A DNA stretch of 64,000 nt from Spirosoma lacussanchae (GCF_005870035.1 NZ_SWJG01000006.1:1-64000); one strand, 5' to 3'. Counted from the stretch's first letter, positions 16,576 to 25,404 are shown. Numbers and translations are program-made. Notes: a model not told the origin generated them from the sequence alone.

Positions 16576-19500
16576 TTAGTTGAGGCTGGTGCCCGATAAA
16601 GGTTGTTTGGTGGAGGATTGTATGGTTTCGGCGCAGGCAATGGGTAAGGTAATGGTGCAGGTAGTGCCTTTTTGTTCTTCACTGCTGAGGGTCAGCTGAC
16701 CATCGTGCAGCTCGACAAACTGCCGCGAGATGACCAGACCCAGCCCGGTGCCGGGGATGCCGGTGGTGTTGCTGGCCCGGAAAAAAGCCTGAAAAACGGT
16801 GGCCTGCTCAGCGGCTGGTATCCCAATTCCCTCGTCGATAACCTGAATAACCAGGGTTGTGTCGGTGAAGCAGAGGTGCAGCTGCGGATTGCTGGTGGAG
16901 AACTTAAACGCATTCGAGAGCAGGTTAACCACCACATGACTGATCAGCTTCGCGTCCAGGTAAACGGGACGGGGGAGAGCCGCTACCGCCAGCTGCACGC
17001 TGCGCTGGTCGGGCCGGGCGTTAAAATGCGTGGCTATGATTTCTTCACATAGGGCCACGACATCGACCCAGCGCGGTTTGAAACTTACTTTTCCCGATTC
17101 TATGGCGCCAATGGTCAGCATGTCAGAGAGCAGCGTGTTGAACTGGTCGATCTCTTTTTCGATAATGGACAGATGGCGCTGAACCGAGGCCTGGGCGTTA
17201 TCCAGCGGAAGCTCCATATACAGTTTGATCAGATCGACGCTGGACTGAATCGTGGCCAGGGGCGTACGGAACTCGTGCGATGCAGTAGAAACGAACTGCG
17301 ATTTCAACTCATTGAGCGCCTGTTCCTGTTGCAGGGCCTGCTGCAAAACCCGTTCTCTTTCCTTCTGGCTGGTTACGTCGTTGGCAATGCCGATATGGCG
17401 AACGGCGGCCCCCGCTGCGTCGCGTATGATAAAGGTCCGGACGTGGAGCCAGCGAATGTCGCCGGCTGTTTCCCGAAGCCGGAAATAAAGCTCGCCCTCT
17501 TGACCGGATCTGTACTGTTTCATGAAGGCCAGAACGGCGGGTTTATCTTCTTTCAGGACCGGATCGAGAAAGGAAAATGGTCGCCGGAGCGACCGTTTTG
17601 CATGGGTACCCCAGACCCGCTCATAGGCCGGGTTGAGATACAGCAGCTGAAAAGGCCTGGCCGAATGAATCCAGTACACCTCGTCTACATTTTCGGCAAT
17701 TTCGCGGAAGCGCTGTTCACTCTCGAGCAGGGCCTGTTCGGCTTCTTCCTGCTCCGTCACGTCCCAAAGGACGCCGATCTGCCGGATAACGGTGCCCTGA
17801 TGATCCCGGATCAACTTGCCGATAGACCGAACCCAGCGAATGACACCGTCGGGACGAATTACCCGGGTTATGTTCTGGAAGGTGTTTCCATGACTATCCC
17901 GGTGATAGCGGTCCATGAAGGCCGGCAGGTCTTCGGGGTGAATCAAATTCAGAAAGGTCTGGAAGGTTAGGGATTCGGAATGGGGCGACAGCCCGTATAT
18001 TTCCCAGACCCGATCGTCCCAGAACATGCGGTTCTCGACCATATCGATCTCCCAGATCCCTTGTTCGGCGGCCTGGGTGGCCAGCTGAAGCCGCTGGTTC
18101 AGGCTGCGCAACTGGCTTTCGTTCTGTTGCCGTTCGGTTATGTCGCGGGCCGATGCGCAGATGAGGTGATCGATCTTGACGGCGTTCCATTCCAGCACGC
18201 AGAATGTACCGTCTTTTTTGCGAAACTGGTTGATCTGGTTCCGCAGCGGCTGGCCGTCAACAACGCTCAGTAAGGCCCGCCGAACGGTTTCCTGCTCGGC
18301 GGGATCAACCGATGCCCAGAACGGTACTGTCTCCGCTTCGCTGGCCGGAAAACCGAGAGTGAGCTCCCAGGATCGGTTGATGCTGAGCAGGTTGCCGGTC
18401 AGGTCGGTTGTACAGTGCAGGTCGATCGATTCGTCAAAGATGGCTTTTACGGCCTGATTGGTTCGTTTCAGTTCGGCCTCAACGGCTTTCTGCACCGATA
18501 TGTCCGTAGAGATACTGACAAAACCGATCAGCGTACCCGCTTCATCCTGCAGGGTGCTGATCGTTGCCAGGATGGGTACCTGCCTGCCGTTTTTCCCTAC
18601 CACCACACACTCACCATAGTAATACCCCTGCGAGGCAAAGGCATCATTGAAGATATCGGATGTTGGGAAGACAGAATCGGGCGGGAAGTGGGCAATATGA
18701 GGGACAGGGTTGTCGGGCGGCCCCGGCACGATTCGGGCTACCAGGCCGATGAGTTCGCTGGGTTCGTAGCCGAGTAGGTGGGTGGTGGCCTGGTTGGCCG
18801 TCAGAATAACCCCGTTCACATCGGTCGAGATAATGGCATGACCGGCATGCTTGAGTATGGCTTCGTGCAGGGCCGAGAGCTGCCTGATCTCCTGTGTTCG
18901 TTCCTGAACGCGCTGTTCCAGCTGTTCGGTATAATGCCTGAGCTGGTCGTCGAGTTGTTGCTGGTAGAGGACCAGCGCGACCGGACTGGCCAGCTCCTGC
19001 GCAATAGCCCGGTACTCTTCGTTAAAAAAGCCGGGTTTGGTCGAAGCCAGCGTAAAGGCACCGATGCACTTGTTCCGGCAGTATAGTGGGATGATGAGCA
19101 GCGAGCGGAACCCCCGCTCATACACGTTCAGTGCGAACGGAAGCTCGTCGGAATCGGGCTGAAGGTCCGGAATATGGATCGTTTGCCGAATAGCGAGGAA
19201 CTGCTCGTAGAAGGAGCTGGGTGGTATGTCGGTGTCCGGGTTCAGCGTCAGGTCTCCATCACTGATGCGGCATCGGGCGATAATCTGGCGGGTGTCGTCG
19301 TGAAGCTGAAAGACCGATATACGTTCGCAGGGCACCATAAAGTGCATGTATTTCATGGCAATCAGCAACGGCGACTGATCATTCAGTCGGTAACCAAGCA
19401 GGGCCTGGTCAATGTCGTGCAGCCCTTCCAGCCGCTGGTAGGTGCGTCTGAGGGCTGACTCATGCTGCAGGCGCTGCCGCACATTGGCCACCTGAGTAGC

Positions 19501-20352
19501 AAACGTTTTCAGCAAAGATAAATCGTGCTGCTCCCAGCTGGGTTGGGTTGTGATGGTATAAAAGGCAACGAACCCCTGAACCTTCTGGGCCTGCATGAAC
19601 GGAACGGCCAATATGGATTTAACCGAGAGAAACGAGAAAAACGCTTTCTCGGCAACAGCCGCTTCGGGTAGTTCATCGGCGCGTAGCCGGATGATCTGGC
19701 CGTTCTCCAGCCGGGGGCGGGTCCAGTCGAAACAGCTGGCGGGTCTGATATTGACCCGCTCTTTTCGGGGAGCTATGTGGGGCGCGCACCATTCGTACAC
19801 GCAGCTACCCTGCTGATAATCGGCCGAGAAGAGAAACACCGAGGCTCGTTCGGCGCCAATGTGCGCACCGATCAGGCCCAGCGCTTCGGTCATGTAGGCG
19901 TCGACGGTGTCGGCCTGTACGGTAATAAACCGGCTCGAAATGGTAGACAGAATCGACTCCATAGCCAGCCGATGCTGAAGGATAGCCGCTGATTGCTGCT
20001 GGGCACTAACGTCGGTGAGGCTGATCATAAGCCGATCGTCATGACGGGCCAGGGTGATATCATACCAGACCGACTGATTCTGCAAGGTATATTCCCGAAT
20101 CAGTTGCTGAGGCTCGCCCGTTTCCGTTACGGTGACCATGCGGGTGAACAGCTCAGGCAGTACCGGACATGGCACCTGGTTAACAAACCGCTCGGTGAGC
20201 GATTCGGTAGTTTGCCCCAGCAGCCGGGCGAAGGCTGGATTGACCAGCCGGTAGCGAAAATCGCACAGTTCTTTTTGTCGGTTTCGGACCGGAACCAGAA
20301 AGGCTACACCCTGTACTGATGTGTTGAACCAGGTCTGAAAAAAATGCTCCAT
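16576..20352 (-). CDS. Soluble multi-sensor histidine kinase (GAF-GAF-PAS x4)
   Basis: This is a 1258-residue kinase from ATG 20352 (MEHFFQTWFNTSVQG); ATG 20385 would add 11 residues. The architecture parallels the kinase at 11198-15406: an N-terminal PAS-like unit (FRYRLVNPAFARLLGQTTE), two GAF domains (LSTISSRFITVQADTV.., LHDIDQALLGYRLND..), and about four PAS/PAC units. It then has HisKA STASHEFRTPLAT with His about 1026, and HATPase_c with NLLSNAFKFS, DEGIGIP and GTGLGLV. The REIAENVDEVYWI PAS closely matches EIAENVDEIFWI in the other kinase, so the two are paralogues formed by duplication. No membrane segment is present. It lies 68 bases after the LytTR regulator gene and 13 bases before the REC-HATPase gene. 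Confidence 0.88.
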   Translation of the reverse strand: MEHFFQTWFNTSVQGVAFLVPVRNRQKELCDFRYRLVNPAFARLLGQTTESLTERFVNQVPCPVLPELFTRMVTVTETGEPQQLIREYTLQNQSVWYDITLARHDDRLMISLTDVSAQQQSAAILQHRLAMESILSTISSRFITVQADTVDAYMTEALGLIGAHIGAERASVFLFSADYQQGSCVYEWCAPHIAPRKERVNIRPASCFDWTRPRLENGQIIRLRADELPEAAVAEKAFFSFLSVKSILAVPFMQAQKVQGFVAFYTITTQPSWEQHDLSLLKTFATQVANVRQRLQHESALRRTYQRLEGLHDIDQALLGYRLNDQSPLLIAMKYMHFMVPCERISVFQLHDDTRQIIARCRISDGDLTLNPDTDIPPSSFYEQFLAIRQTIHIPDLQPDSDELPFALNVYERGFRSLLIIPLYCRNKCIGAFTLASTKPGFFNEEYRAIAQELASPVALVLYQQQLDDQLRHYTEQLEQRVQERTQEIRQLSALHEAILKHAGHAIISTDVNGVILTANQATTHLLGYEPSELIGLVARIVPGPPDNPVPHIAHFPPDSVFPTSDIFNDAFASQGYYYGECVVVGKNGRQVPILATISTLQDEAGTLIGFVSISTDISVQKAVEAELKRTNQAVKAIFDESIDLHCTTDLTGNLLSINRSWELTLGFPASEAETVPFWASVDPAEQETVRRALLSVVDGQPLRNQINQFRKKDGTFCVLEWNAVKIDHLICASARDITERQQNESQLRSLNQRLQLATQAAEQGIWEIDMVENRMFWDDRVWEIYGLSPHSESLTFQTFLNLIHPEDLPAFMDRYHRDSHGNTFQNITRVIRPDGVIRWVRSIGKLIRDHQGTVIRQIGVLWDVTEQEEAEQALLESEQRFREIAENVDEVYWIHSARPFQLLYLNPAYERVWGTHAKRSLRRPFSFLDPVLKEDKPAVLAFMKQYRSGQEGELYFRLRETAGDIRWLHVRTFIIRDAAGAAVRHIGIANDVTSQKERERVLQQALQQEQALNELKSQFVSTASHEFRTPLATIQSSVDLIKLYMELPLDNAQASVQRHLSIIEKEIDQFNTLLSDMLTIGAIESGKVSFKPRWVDVVALCEEIIATHFNARPDQRSVQLAVAALPRPVYLDAKLISHVVVNLLSNAFKFSTSNPQLHLCFTDTTLVIQVIDEGIGIPAAEQATVFQAFFRASNTTGIPGTGLGLVISRQFVELHDGQLTLSSEEQKGTTCTITLPIACAETIQSSTKQPLSGTSLN

Positions 20353-20420
20353 TATAAGTTGGGTAAAGTGGATAGTTGAACGCATGGATACCCGTTGGGC
20401 TACGGCGTTCCTCGCTACGG

Positions 20421-21164
20421 TTAGGTGGAAAGCCAGTTTCTGAATGCGTTGTAACGGGCTTTGGGTAAGATTACCTGGTGTTGCTGGCCGTTGATCGTCA
20501 GATAGAGGCAGTATTTGCCTTTTTCCCAGTAGGCGTATTTCTGAATGGTTTTTCGGTGCAGAATAACATGGCGGTTAACCCGGAAAAACTCATGTGGATC
20601 GAGGGTTGCCGTCAGCCTGTCCAGTGTTTTATTGAGTTGAAAAAGGCCGGCCTTGTGCCAGACGTAGGTACTTCGGTGCTGCACGTAGAAATACAGGCAG
20701 TCGGGCACCGTCAGCATCATGTTCCCTTTGGCATCGTGGCCCGGGAGGCTGGTGAGATAGCCCGATTTGGGAGGGCGGCTCAGCCGTTGCTGCTGACACC
20801 GTTTCAGCCGACTGGCAATAGCCGTCAGCAGGTCGCTGCTCAGGAAGGGTTTGGTCAGGTAATCATCGGCTCCCAGCCCCATGCCCTGACGAAGGTCTAC
20901 CATATCGGCTTTGGCCGTCAGGAAAATAAACGGGACATGAGCCAGGTCGGGGTAGTTGCGAATAGTGGTCAATACCTGATGGCCATCCATGTCGGGCATC
21001 ATGATATCGCACAGAATCAGATCGGGCTTTACTTCTCTGGCTTTATGAAGGCCGTTTATGCCATCGGGTGCTGTCTGCACGTTGTAGCCACTAAGCTGAA
21101 GGAGTTCGACCAGATTCTCCCGGATCTGGGCCGCGTCTTCAATAACTAATATTTCGGTTGGCAT
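20421..21164 (-). CDS. Response regulator with LytTR DNA-binding domain
   Basis: This 247-residue regulator has an N-terminal receiver with phospho-acceptor D53 (LILCDIMMPDMDGH), FLTAK and YLTKPF. A linker with an Arg/Lys-rich stretch follows, and then a C-terminal LytTR domain (about 145-247: LYFYVQHRSTYVWHK, HEFFRVNRHVILHRKTIQKY). LytTR regulators bind direct repeats as dimers and commonly control cell-surface or extracellular functions. It is first in the same-strand signalling block, and the A+T-rich 800 bases upstream may contain its own promoter and binding sites. The pairing with the following kinases is inferred from order and spacing. Confidence 0.9.
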   Translation of the reverse strand: MPTEILVIEDAAQIRENLVELLQLSGYNVQTAPDGINGLHKAREVKPDLILCDIMMPDMDGHQVLTTIRNYPDLAHVPFIFLTAKADMVDLRQGMGLGADDYLTKPFLSSDLLTAIASRLKRCQQQRLSRPPKSGYLTSLPGHDAKGNMMLTVPDCLYFYVQHRSTYVWHKAGLFQLNKTLDRLTATLDPHEFFRVNRHVILHRKTIQKYAYWEKGKYCLYLTINGQQHQVILPKARYNAFRNWLST

Positions 21165-21418
21165 AGCGATGGATAGTTGGGTACACTATAAAGAACCGTC
21201 CAGCCTGCCAGCTATACAGGGCGTACAGGTATGCAGCCAGCGCCCTGAGGGGATTGACCTGCTGTTCGGGAAGAAAGACGTTGAGTAAAGCACCGGGTCT
21301 GCGTACAGACTAGGGCGAACGGTTAAGCGGTAAAAGCACCGGGAGCGGGAGAGGCTGTCAGATAAGCTCCAACGGTAATCAAGCCGGACAAATGAATGGA
21401 ACGTCGAATTTTATGTTG

Positions 21419-21453
21419 ACTATCCAATATACACGATGTATATGTTGGATAGT
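21419..21453. repeat. Bulged inverted repeat in the LytTR upstream region
   Basis: ACTATCCAATATAC (21419-21432) pairs with GTATATGTTGGATAGT (21438-21453) apart from a two-base bulge. It lies 255 bases upstream of the regulator start and is a possible operator or RNA stem. Confidence 0.6.
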
Positions 21454-21775
21454 TTGATGTTAATTAACGTCGACGTTGAGTTAGCCAGGTAGTTGGGTCA
21501 AATTTATAGGAACTACCTAATAAAAGAAAATAATAAGCACAGAAATGATTAATTACACGTGAACGTTTATGTCAATCAGGTAAAACAATATGAATTTCTA
21601 TTAATATTCTGATTTACAAATACTTACTCGTAATAAATCTCTTATTGCTGATAAAGGTATTAACAAATTATGCGCTTATATACCCACTTTTTCAATTCTT
21701 ACTTCTAGCTTAGTAGCTACTAAATGGGAAATAGTAAGATTCAAAAATCAAGCAAATAGTCCGGTTTTTAGGAGC

Positions 21776-21811
21776 GTATTTTATAAACTTTCCAGGTATT
21801 TTATAAACTTT
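21776..21811. repeat. Two-copy tandem repeat, period 20
   Basis: GTATTTTATAAACTTT occurs exactly at 21776-21791 and 21796-21811, separated by CCAG. A 20-base period is two helical turns, so proteins bound at both would sit on the same DNA face. Confidence 0.75.
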
Positions 21812-21911
21812 TAATAAATGCACATTTTTCTGTTTTTGTCCGAGAGGCCCATCTTGTGCTCCTTGATCCGGTAGTAAAATCAGAATATCAATAGAGGCTA
21901 TACAGCTAAAG

Positions 21912-21959
21912 AGCCACCTCTACGGCCCGAAATGAGACAGGCTGTAGAGGTGGCTTTTT
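21912..21959. terminator. Hairpin terminator
   Basis: AGCCACCTCTAC (21912-21923) pairs exactly with GTAGAGGTGGCT (21944-21955) and is followed on the plus strand by TTTTTG. The best T-run is on the plus strand, where no upstream gene is seen. On the minus strand it could serve, more weakly, the sugar dehydrogenase gene ending at 22002. Confidence 0.6.
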
Positions 21960-22001
21960 GTTGTGTAGAGTTAACCGTATATAGTGCCGAAGCCAACGCG
22001 G

Positions 22002-23237
22002 TTATGGCCGGTAACTGACCCGGTATACAACCCCGTTGTTATCGTCCGTAAACAGCAGGGAGCCGTCGGGCAGGGTAGCGATGCCAACCGGCCGGCCAAA
22101 CTGGGAGCGGTTATTATCGACCAGAAAGCCCGTCACGAAGTCGTCGATACGGGTCGGTTTGCCGTTCTCGAAGTGAGCCCGAACAACCTTGTATCCCGAA
22201 GGCTGGGTGCGGTTCCAGGAGCCGCGCATGGTTACGAACGCATCATACTGATAATCGGCCGGGAATGCGCTGGCCGCACCGGCGCCACTGGTGTAAAAGA
22301 CCATCCCCAGCGGAGCTGCGTGAGCGTCGTAAGACAGAGTGGGCAGCGTTGTTTTAGCCAGGATCTGCGCATAGGTCGTATCGCCCATGGGCCGGGGGTG
22401 CGGGTTGTAGTTCCCATCGCCGTAGATGTAAGGCCAGCCGTAAAAAGCGCCCTCTACAATCTGGTTCAGCTCCTCTTTTTGCTGTTCATCGCCCAGCCAG
22501 TCGATACCGTGGTCGAAGCCAAACAGGGCTTTCGTTTGTGGATGCCAGCCAAAGCCGATGGTATTGCGAAGGCCACTGGCGTAAATCCGGCGGTTTGTAC
22601 CGTCGGGATTGGCCCGCAGGATGGTAGCGTGTTCGGCGTTGGGCTCGGCGCAGGCATTGCAGGTGCTGCCGACGGTCAGGTACATAAACCCGTCGGGACC
22701 GAAGCCAATGGTGCGGTTTGGGTGTTGCCCGGCGTCGGGCAGATTGTTGATCAACACCTGAGCCTGACCCAGGGTACCGTCGCCGTTGATCGGGATGGAG
22801 TACACTTCTTTGATCGCCACGGCATACAGTCTGTTGTCGAGGATGGTCAGGCCATGAATACTTTTCAGGGTAGCTACAACCTGTTTCTGGTCGGCCCGAC
22901 CGTCAGCGTTGGTGTCTTTCAGCAGGGTAATAGTCCCTGCCGTACGGTCTGACACATAAACATTTCCCGAGCTGGTAACGGCCAGCATGCGTGGCTTTCC
23001 GAGCGAATCGGCGAATTTGGCGATGCTAAATCCGGCCGGTACTTTCAGTTGAGCAACCCGTTCGTCGGTGGCGCTGACCAGTGCTGGCTCGAAGACGTTC
23101 CCGTTTACCTGCGCTGAAGTCGGTTGGTCGTTGGTTTCCGGAATCGACGTGTCATACACTTCGTCTTTATTACAGGCGGTCAATCCAGCCACCAGCGTTG
23201 CACACAGCAAGCCCGATAGGCGAAAAATACGTTTCAT
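22002..23237 (-). CDS. PQQ-type sugar dehydrogenase-like lipoprotein
   Basis: This is a 411-residue protein with a lipoprotein signal (RIFRLSGLLCATLVAGLTAC, lipidated Cys about 22), so it is probably anchored in the periplasm or outer membrane. The body is a six-bladed propeller of the soluble glucose/aldose dehydrogenase (YliI/GdhB) class. It opens with LKVPAGFSIAKFADSLGKPR and contains SGNVYVSDR, IHGLTILDNRLYAV, HPNRTIGFGPDGFMYLTVGS, ASGLRNTIGFGWHP, GEADNYNP-like GDGNYNPHPRP, and the closing RPVGIATLPDGSLLFTDD. The conserved histidine in IHGL and arginine in GLRN are the usual catalytic and PQQ-contact residues. The natural substrate is unknown. It ends 40 bases after a terminator-like hairpin. 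Confidence 0.82.
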   Translation of the reverse strand: MKRIFRLSGLLCATLVAGLTACNKDEVYDTSIPETNDQPTSAQVNGNVFEPALVSATDERVAQLKVPAGFSIAKFADSLGKPRMLAVTSSGNVYVSDRTAGTITLLKDTNADGRADQKQVVATLKSIHGLTILDNRLYAVAIKEVYSIPINGDGTLGQAQVLINNLPDAGQHPNRTIGFGPDGFMYLTVGSTCNACAEPNAEHATILRANPDGTNRRIYASGLRNTIGFGWHPQTKALFGFDHGIDWLGDEQQKEELNQIVEGAFYGWPYIYGDGNYNPHPRPMGDTTYAQILAKTTLPTLSYDAHAAPLGMVFYTSGAGAASAFPADYQYDAFVTMRGSWNRTQPSGYKVVRAHFENGKPTRIDDFVTGFLVDNNRSQFGRPVGIATLPDGSLLFTDDNNGVVYRVSYRP

Positions 23238-23436
23238 GCGATGAGTGATAACGTTGAGATATAAATAGAATAAAATCTACAGAATAACTAGTCATATTGC
23301 TACAAGTTGTGAACGGACCTGGTATACGATTAAACGGACCCGGTTTGCATAGCCTGTAGTATGGTTCGAATAGAGGACTCTGGTTGGTGAGCTGCCGGGC
23401 TGATTTTACAGCTGGGGAAGGGGTGTTCCCGATTAG

Positions 23437-23453
23437 TCTACAATAATTGTAGA
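23437..23453. promoter_or_regulatory. 17-base perfect palindrome upstream of the DUF892 gene
   Basis: TCTACAATAATTGTAGA reads the same on both strands around a single central base. It sits 118 bases upstream of the start at 23572 in an intergenic, A+T-rich stretch shared with the divergent dehydrogenase gene. The form suits a dimeric repressor or activator site. Confidence 0.5.
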
Positions 23454-23571
23454 AAATAATAAACACAACTTATTCGCGGAAATGTGTAAAACGCACAGTA
23501 TCAGCGGATGGCACAGTTTTGGTTACCAGGGGCAGCAACACAAACTAACTAACCTTAAACTGTTTTTCGCT

Positions 23572-24321
23572 ATGGCAACGTTTGGAGAACGCATCGCAAA
23601 TTTTTTCAGTGGCAATGATACTGAAACCCAGGAGGGCCTGCATGGCTTGTTCGTAACCGAGCTCAGAAATATCTATTACGCTGAAAAACAGGCTGTCGAT
23701 GCCCTCGGCGAACAGGCCGATGCGGCTACAACCGACGAAGTGCGGAACGCTTTTCTGCAACACCAGCAGGAAAGTCGTAACCAGATTGCACGATTGGAGC
23801 AGGTATTCCAAAGCCTCAACGTCGACGTAGAAGAAGGGTCCTGTGCGGCTATTGACGGACTGGCCGAAGATGCCCGGATGGTGGTGTCCAATACCCATTC
23901 AGGATCGCTCACCCGCGACGCCGGTTTGATCATGGCCGCTCAAAAGGTAGAGCACCACGAGATCGCTTCCTATGGCTCTGTTGTAACCCTGGCTCAGATC
24001 ATGGGGCATACGCAGGCGGCTCAGCTGTTACAGCAAACCCTCGATGAAGAGAAAAACACGGACAAAAAGCTGACAAAACTGGCTGAATCGTTTATCAACG
24101 ACCGCGCCAATTCCGAGTCCGATGATATGGGTTCGTCGGACCGTGATCAATACAGCGGCAGTGTGGTAAATCCGGACGGCACGCGCTACAGCGACAGCTC
24201 TAGCCAGACCTACCAGTCAGGCGAGTCGTATAGCGGCACGCAGTCGGGCAGCTCGACCGGATCGACAGGTACGTACCGGTCTGGCAACGATGCCACCCTG
24301 GGCGGTACATTGGGTATATAA
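23572..24321 (+). CDS. DUF892 (YciE/YciF-like) ferritin-like stress protein
   Basis: This is a 249-residue protein from ATG 23572 (MATFGERIANFFSG); the longer frame from 23482 starts in non-coding sequence. Residues about 20-180 form the DUF892 four-helix bundle, with LFVTELRNIYYAEKQAVDAL, FLQHQQESRNQIARLEQVF, KVEHHEIASYGSVVTLA and LLQQTLDEEKNTDKKLTKLA, which contain the Glu and His residues expected of a ferritin-like di-iron site. Members are induced by osmotic and general stress. The last 60 residues are unusually rich in Ser, Gly and Tyr (SGESYSGTQSGSSTGSTGTY) and probably disordered. It is a single gene followed by a strong terminator. Confidence 0.87.
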   Translation: MATFGERIANFFSGNDTETQEGLHGLFVTELRNIYYAEKQAVDALGEQADAATTDEVRNAFLQHQQESRNQIARLEQVFQSLNVDVEEGSCAAIDGLAEDARMVVSNTHSGSLTRDAGLIMAAQKVEHHEIASYGSVVTLAQIMGHTQAAQLLQQTLDEEKNTDKKLTKLAESFINDRANSESDDMGSSDRDQYSGSVVNPDGTRYSDSSSQTYQSGESYSGTQSGSSTGSTGTYRSGNDATLGGTLGI

Positions 24322-24335
24322 CCCCGACTATTCCT

Positions 24336-24377
24336 AAACAGCAGCGGGCTTCCTGGTCAGGAAGCCCGCTGCTGTTT
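24336..24377 (+). terminator. Rho-independent terminator after the DUF892 gene
   Basis: AAACAGCAGCGGGCTTCCT (24336-24354) pairs with its exact complement at 24359-24377 around GGTC, followed by TTTA. It lies 15 bases after the stop codon. Confidence 0.85.
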
Positions 24378-24624
24378 TATGACACCTGTGAACACAGCTT
24401 TCGTTTGATAACCTAAGCCGTTAACGTGTAGTTTTTACAAACTCAGCCCCGTCGGGCAGGCAGACAACCGATAAATCCGAGGTCTTGCCTTTCCCAGACG
24501 GGGCTGAACCTCTGCTAAATCAATGCGTTTCCGGCAATGTGCCAATTCCCCTAAACCAACACCATACAATATTCTCAGCTGCAGGCTGGTTTCCGGCTAG
24601 TTAGGTACATCGTCGGCCAAACAG
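24378..24624. other. Gap with a stem-loop
   Basis: No gene is visible. The notable item is the long stem-loop at 24443-24507. The remainder holds the end of the minus-strand gene at 24625 and no clear terminator for it. Confidence 0.4.
24443..24507. repeat. Long imperfect stem-loop
   Basis: TCAGCCCCGTC (24443-24453) pairs exactly with GACGGGGCTGA (24497-24507). Inside, GGCAGAC and GTCTTGCC can extend the stem. No T-run follows. It could be a processed leader or RNA element, or a palindromic repeat. Confidence 0.5.
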
Positions 24625-24945
24625 CTAGGGCTGGCTGGGTAGCTCCGGGTCGGGCTCGGTGCCATCGTTGTTTCCCAGCGTGTCGCCATTCCCGAAGTTG
24701 CGGCTGCGGTCAGGTTCCATATTAGGGCTACCCGAGGCCATGCCGGACCCGTCGCTTATCGTGGCGGCCTCCTGCTCGTCGGTAGGCGTTGTGGGTACGT
24801 GATGGGCATCGCCCGACAGATCGGTCGGGTTATACGCTTCATTCATCATCTCGCTCTGGTCGGGAGTCTGCATAAGACCGCCGGTGTCGGGCGTGTAGGT
24901 CTGGGACTGCTCGTTGAGCATGGCGTCCTGATTTACGTTTTCCAT
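24625..24945 (-). CDS. Hypothetical disordered acidic protein
   Basis: This is a 106-residue protein, rich in Asp, Glu, Pro, Thr, Gln and Asn and almost free of hydrophobic clusters (MENVNQDAMLNEQSQTYTPD at the start, GTEPDPELPSQP at the end). It is probably intrinsically disordered and has no signal peptide. It is next to the DUF892 stress gene and 18 bases after a second hypothetical gene on the same strand. Similar short low-complexity proteins occur near stress genes in Bacteroidota, but no family is recognised and the function is unknown. Confidence 0.5.
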   Translation of the reverse strand: MENVNQDAMLNEQSQTYTPDTGGLMQTPDQSEMMNEAYNPTDLSGDAHHVPTTPTDEQEAATISDGSGMASGSPNMEPDRSRNFGNGDTLGNNDGTEPDPELPSQP

Positions 24946-24963
24946 GGGTGTTGAGTTTAGTAG

Positions 24964-25404
24964 TTAACCGCGCGTAAATACCTCCCATAAACGGTTGTAA
25001 AGTTTGCGCGAATACGTCCGCACGTCGAGGTGCGACGCATGGATGGTAAACGGCGTAAACCGATGTACCGAGTTAGGCAACGGTTCAATCCGGATGGTTC
25101 GGCCCGACGTCCAGCGACCGGCTACCCGACGTACCGAACCCGTGAGTTGAATACCGGCATCGACCAGGGTGGTCGCTACCGTGTCGGGGTACTCTGCCGC
25201 AGCCAGTTCCTGCGAAAAACGCTGTAGCTGACTGGCATCGAACCACGACAAAGGAGGCATTTTCAGGTGGTTATCCTGTAGTCCCCGGCGACACAGGAGT
25301 CGAACGAGCAGCGAGGAGCGCCCGGCTACCGGTCGTGTCGTCACCTCCAGGTCGAGCACTTCGAGGGGCGCTGTTTCCGAGAGGGTAGTAAGTTCGATGT
25401 TCAT
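24964..25404 (-). CDS. Hypothetical conserved-looking protein
   Basis: This is a 146-residue protein without signal peptide or membrane segment. It begins with a beta-rich half (NIELTTLSETAPLEVLDLEV, SLLVRLLCRRGL) and ends with a basic-aromatic segment (THASHLDVRTY-like SHLDVRTYSRKLYNRLWEVF). Codon use matches true genes in the window. It precedes the disordered protein gene at 24625 by 18 bases and is likely co-transcribed. I cannot name a family. Confidence 0.5.
   Translation of the reverse strand: MNIELTTLSETAPLEVLDLEVTTRPVAGRSSLLVRLLCRRGLQDNHLKMPPLSWFDASQLQRFSQELAAAEYPDTVATTLVDAGIQLTGSVRRVAGRWTSGRTIRIEPLPNSVHRFTPFTIHASHLDVRTYSRKLYNRLWEVFTRG

Larger units (their letters stand above)
21165..21983. 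other. Long A+T-rich gene-free region upstream of the LytTR operon
   Basis: About 820 bases have no credible reading frame. From about 21400 to 21900 the sequence is far richer in A+T than the rest of the window. It contains a bulged inverted repeat (21419-21453), the palindrome AACGTCGACGTT (21466-21477), a 20-base-period tandem repeat (21776-21811) and a terminator-like hairpin (21912-21959). It probably holds the promoter and operators of the operon starting at 21164, and possibly a small RNA. Confidence 0.5.

Noticed and set aside
11198..20352. GAF domains considered as bilin-binding phytochrome sensors
   Set aside because: The only conserved cysteine (EWC in both first GAF domains) lies in a position common to non-bilin GAF domains, and no PHY domain or CH chromophore motif is visible.
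21776..21811. Tandem repeat considered as a CRISPR or iteron array
   Set aside because: There are only two copies with a 4-base spacer and no cas or replication gene nearby.
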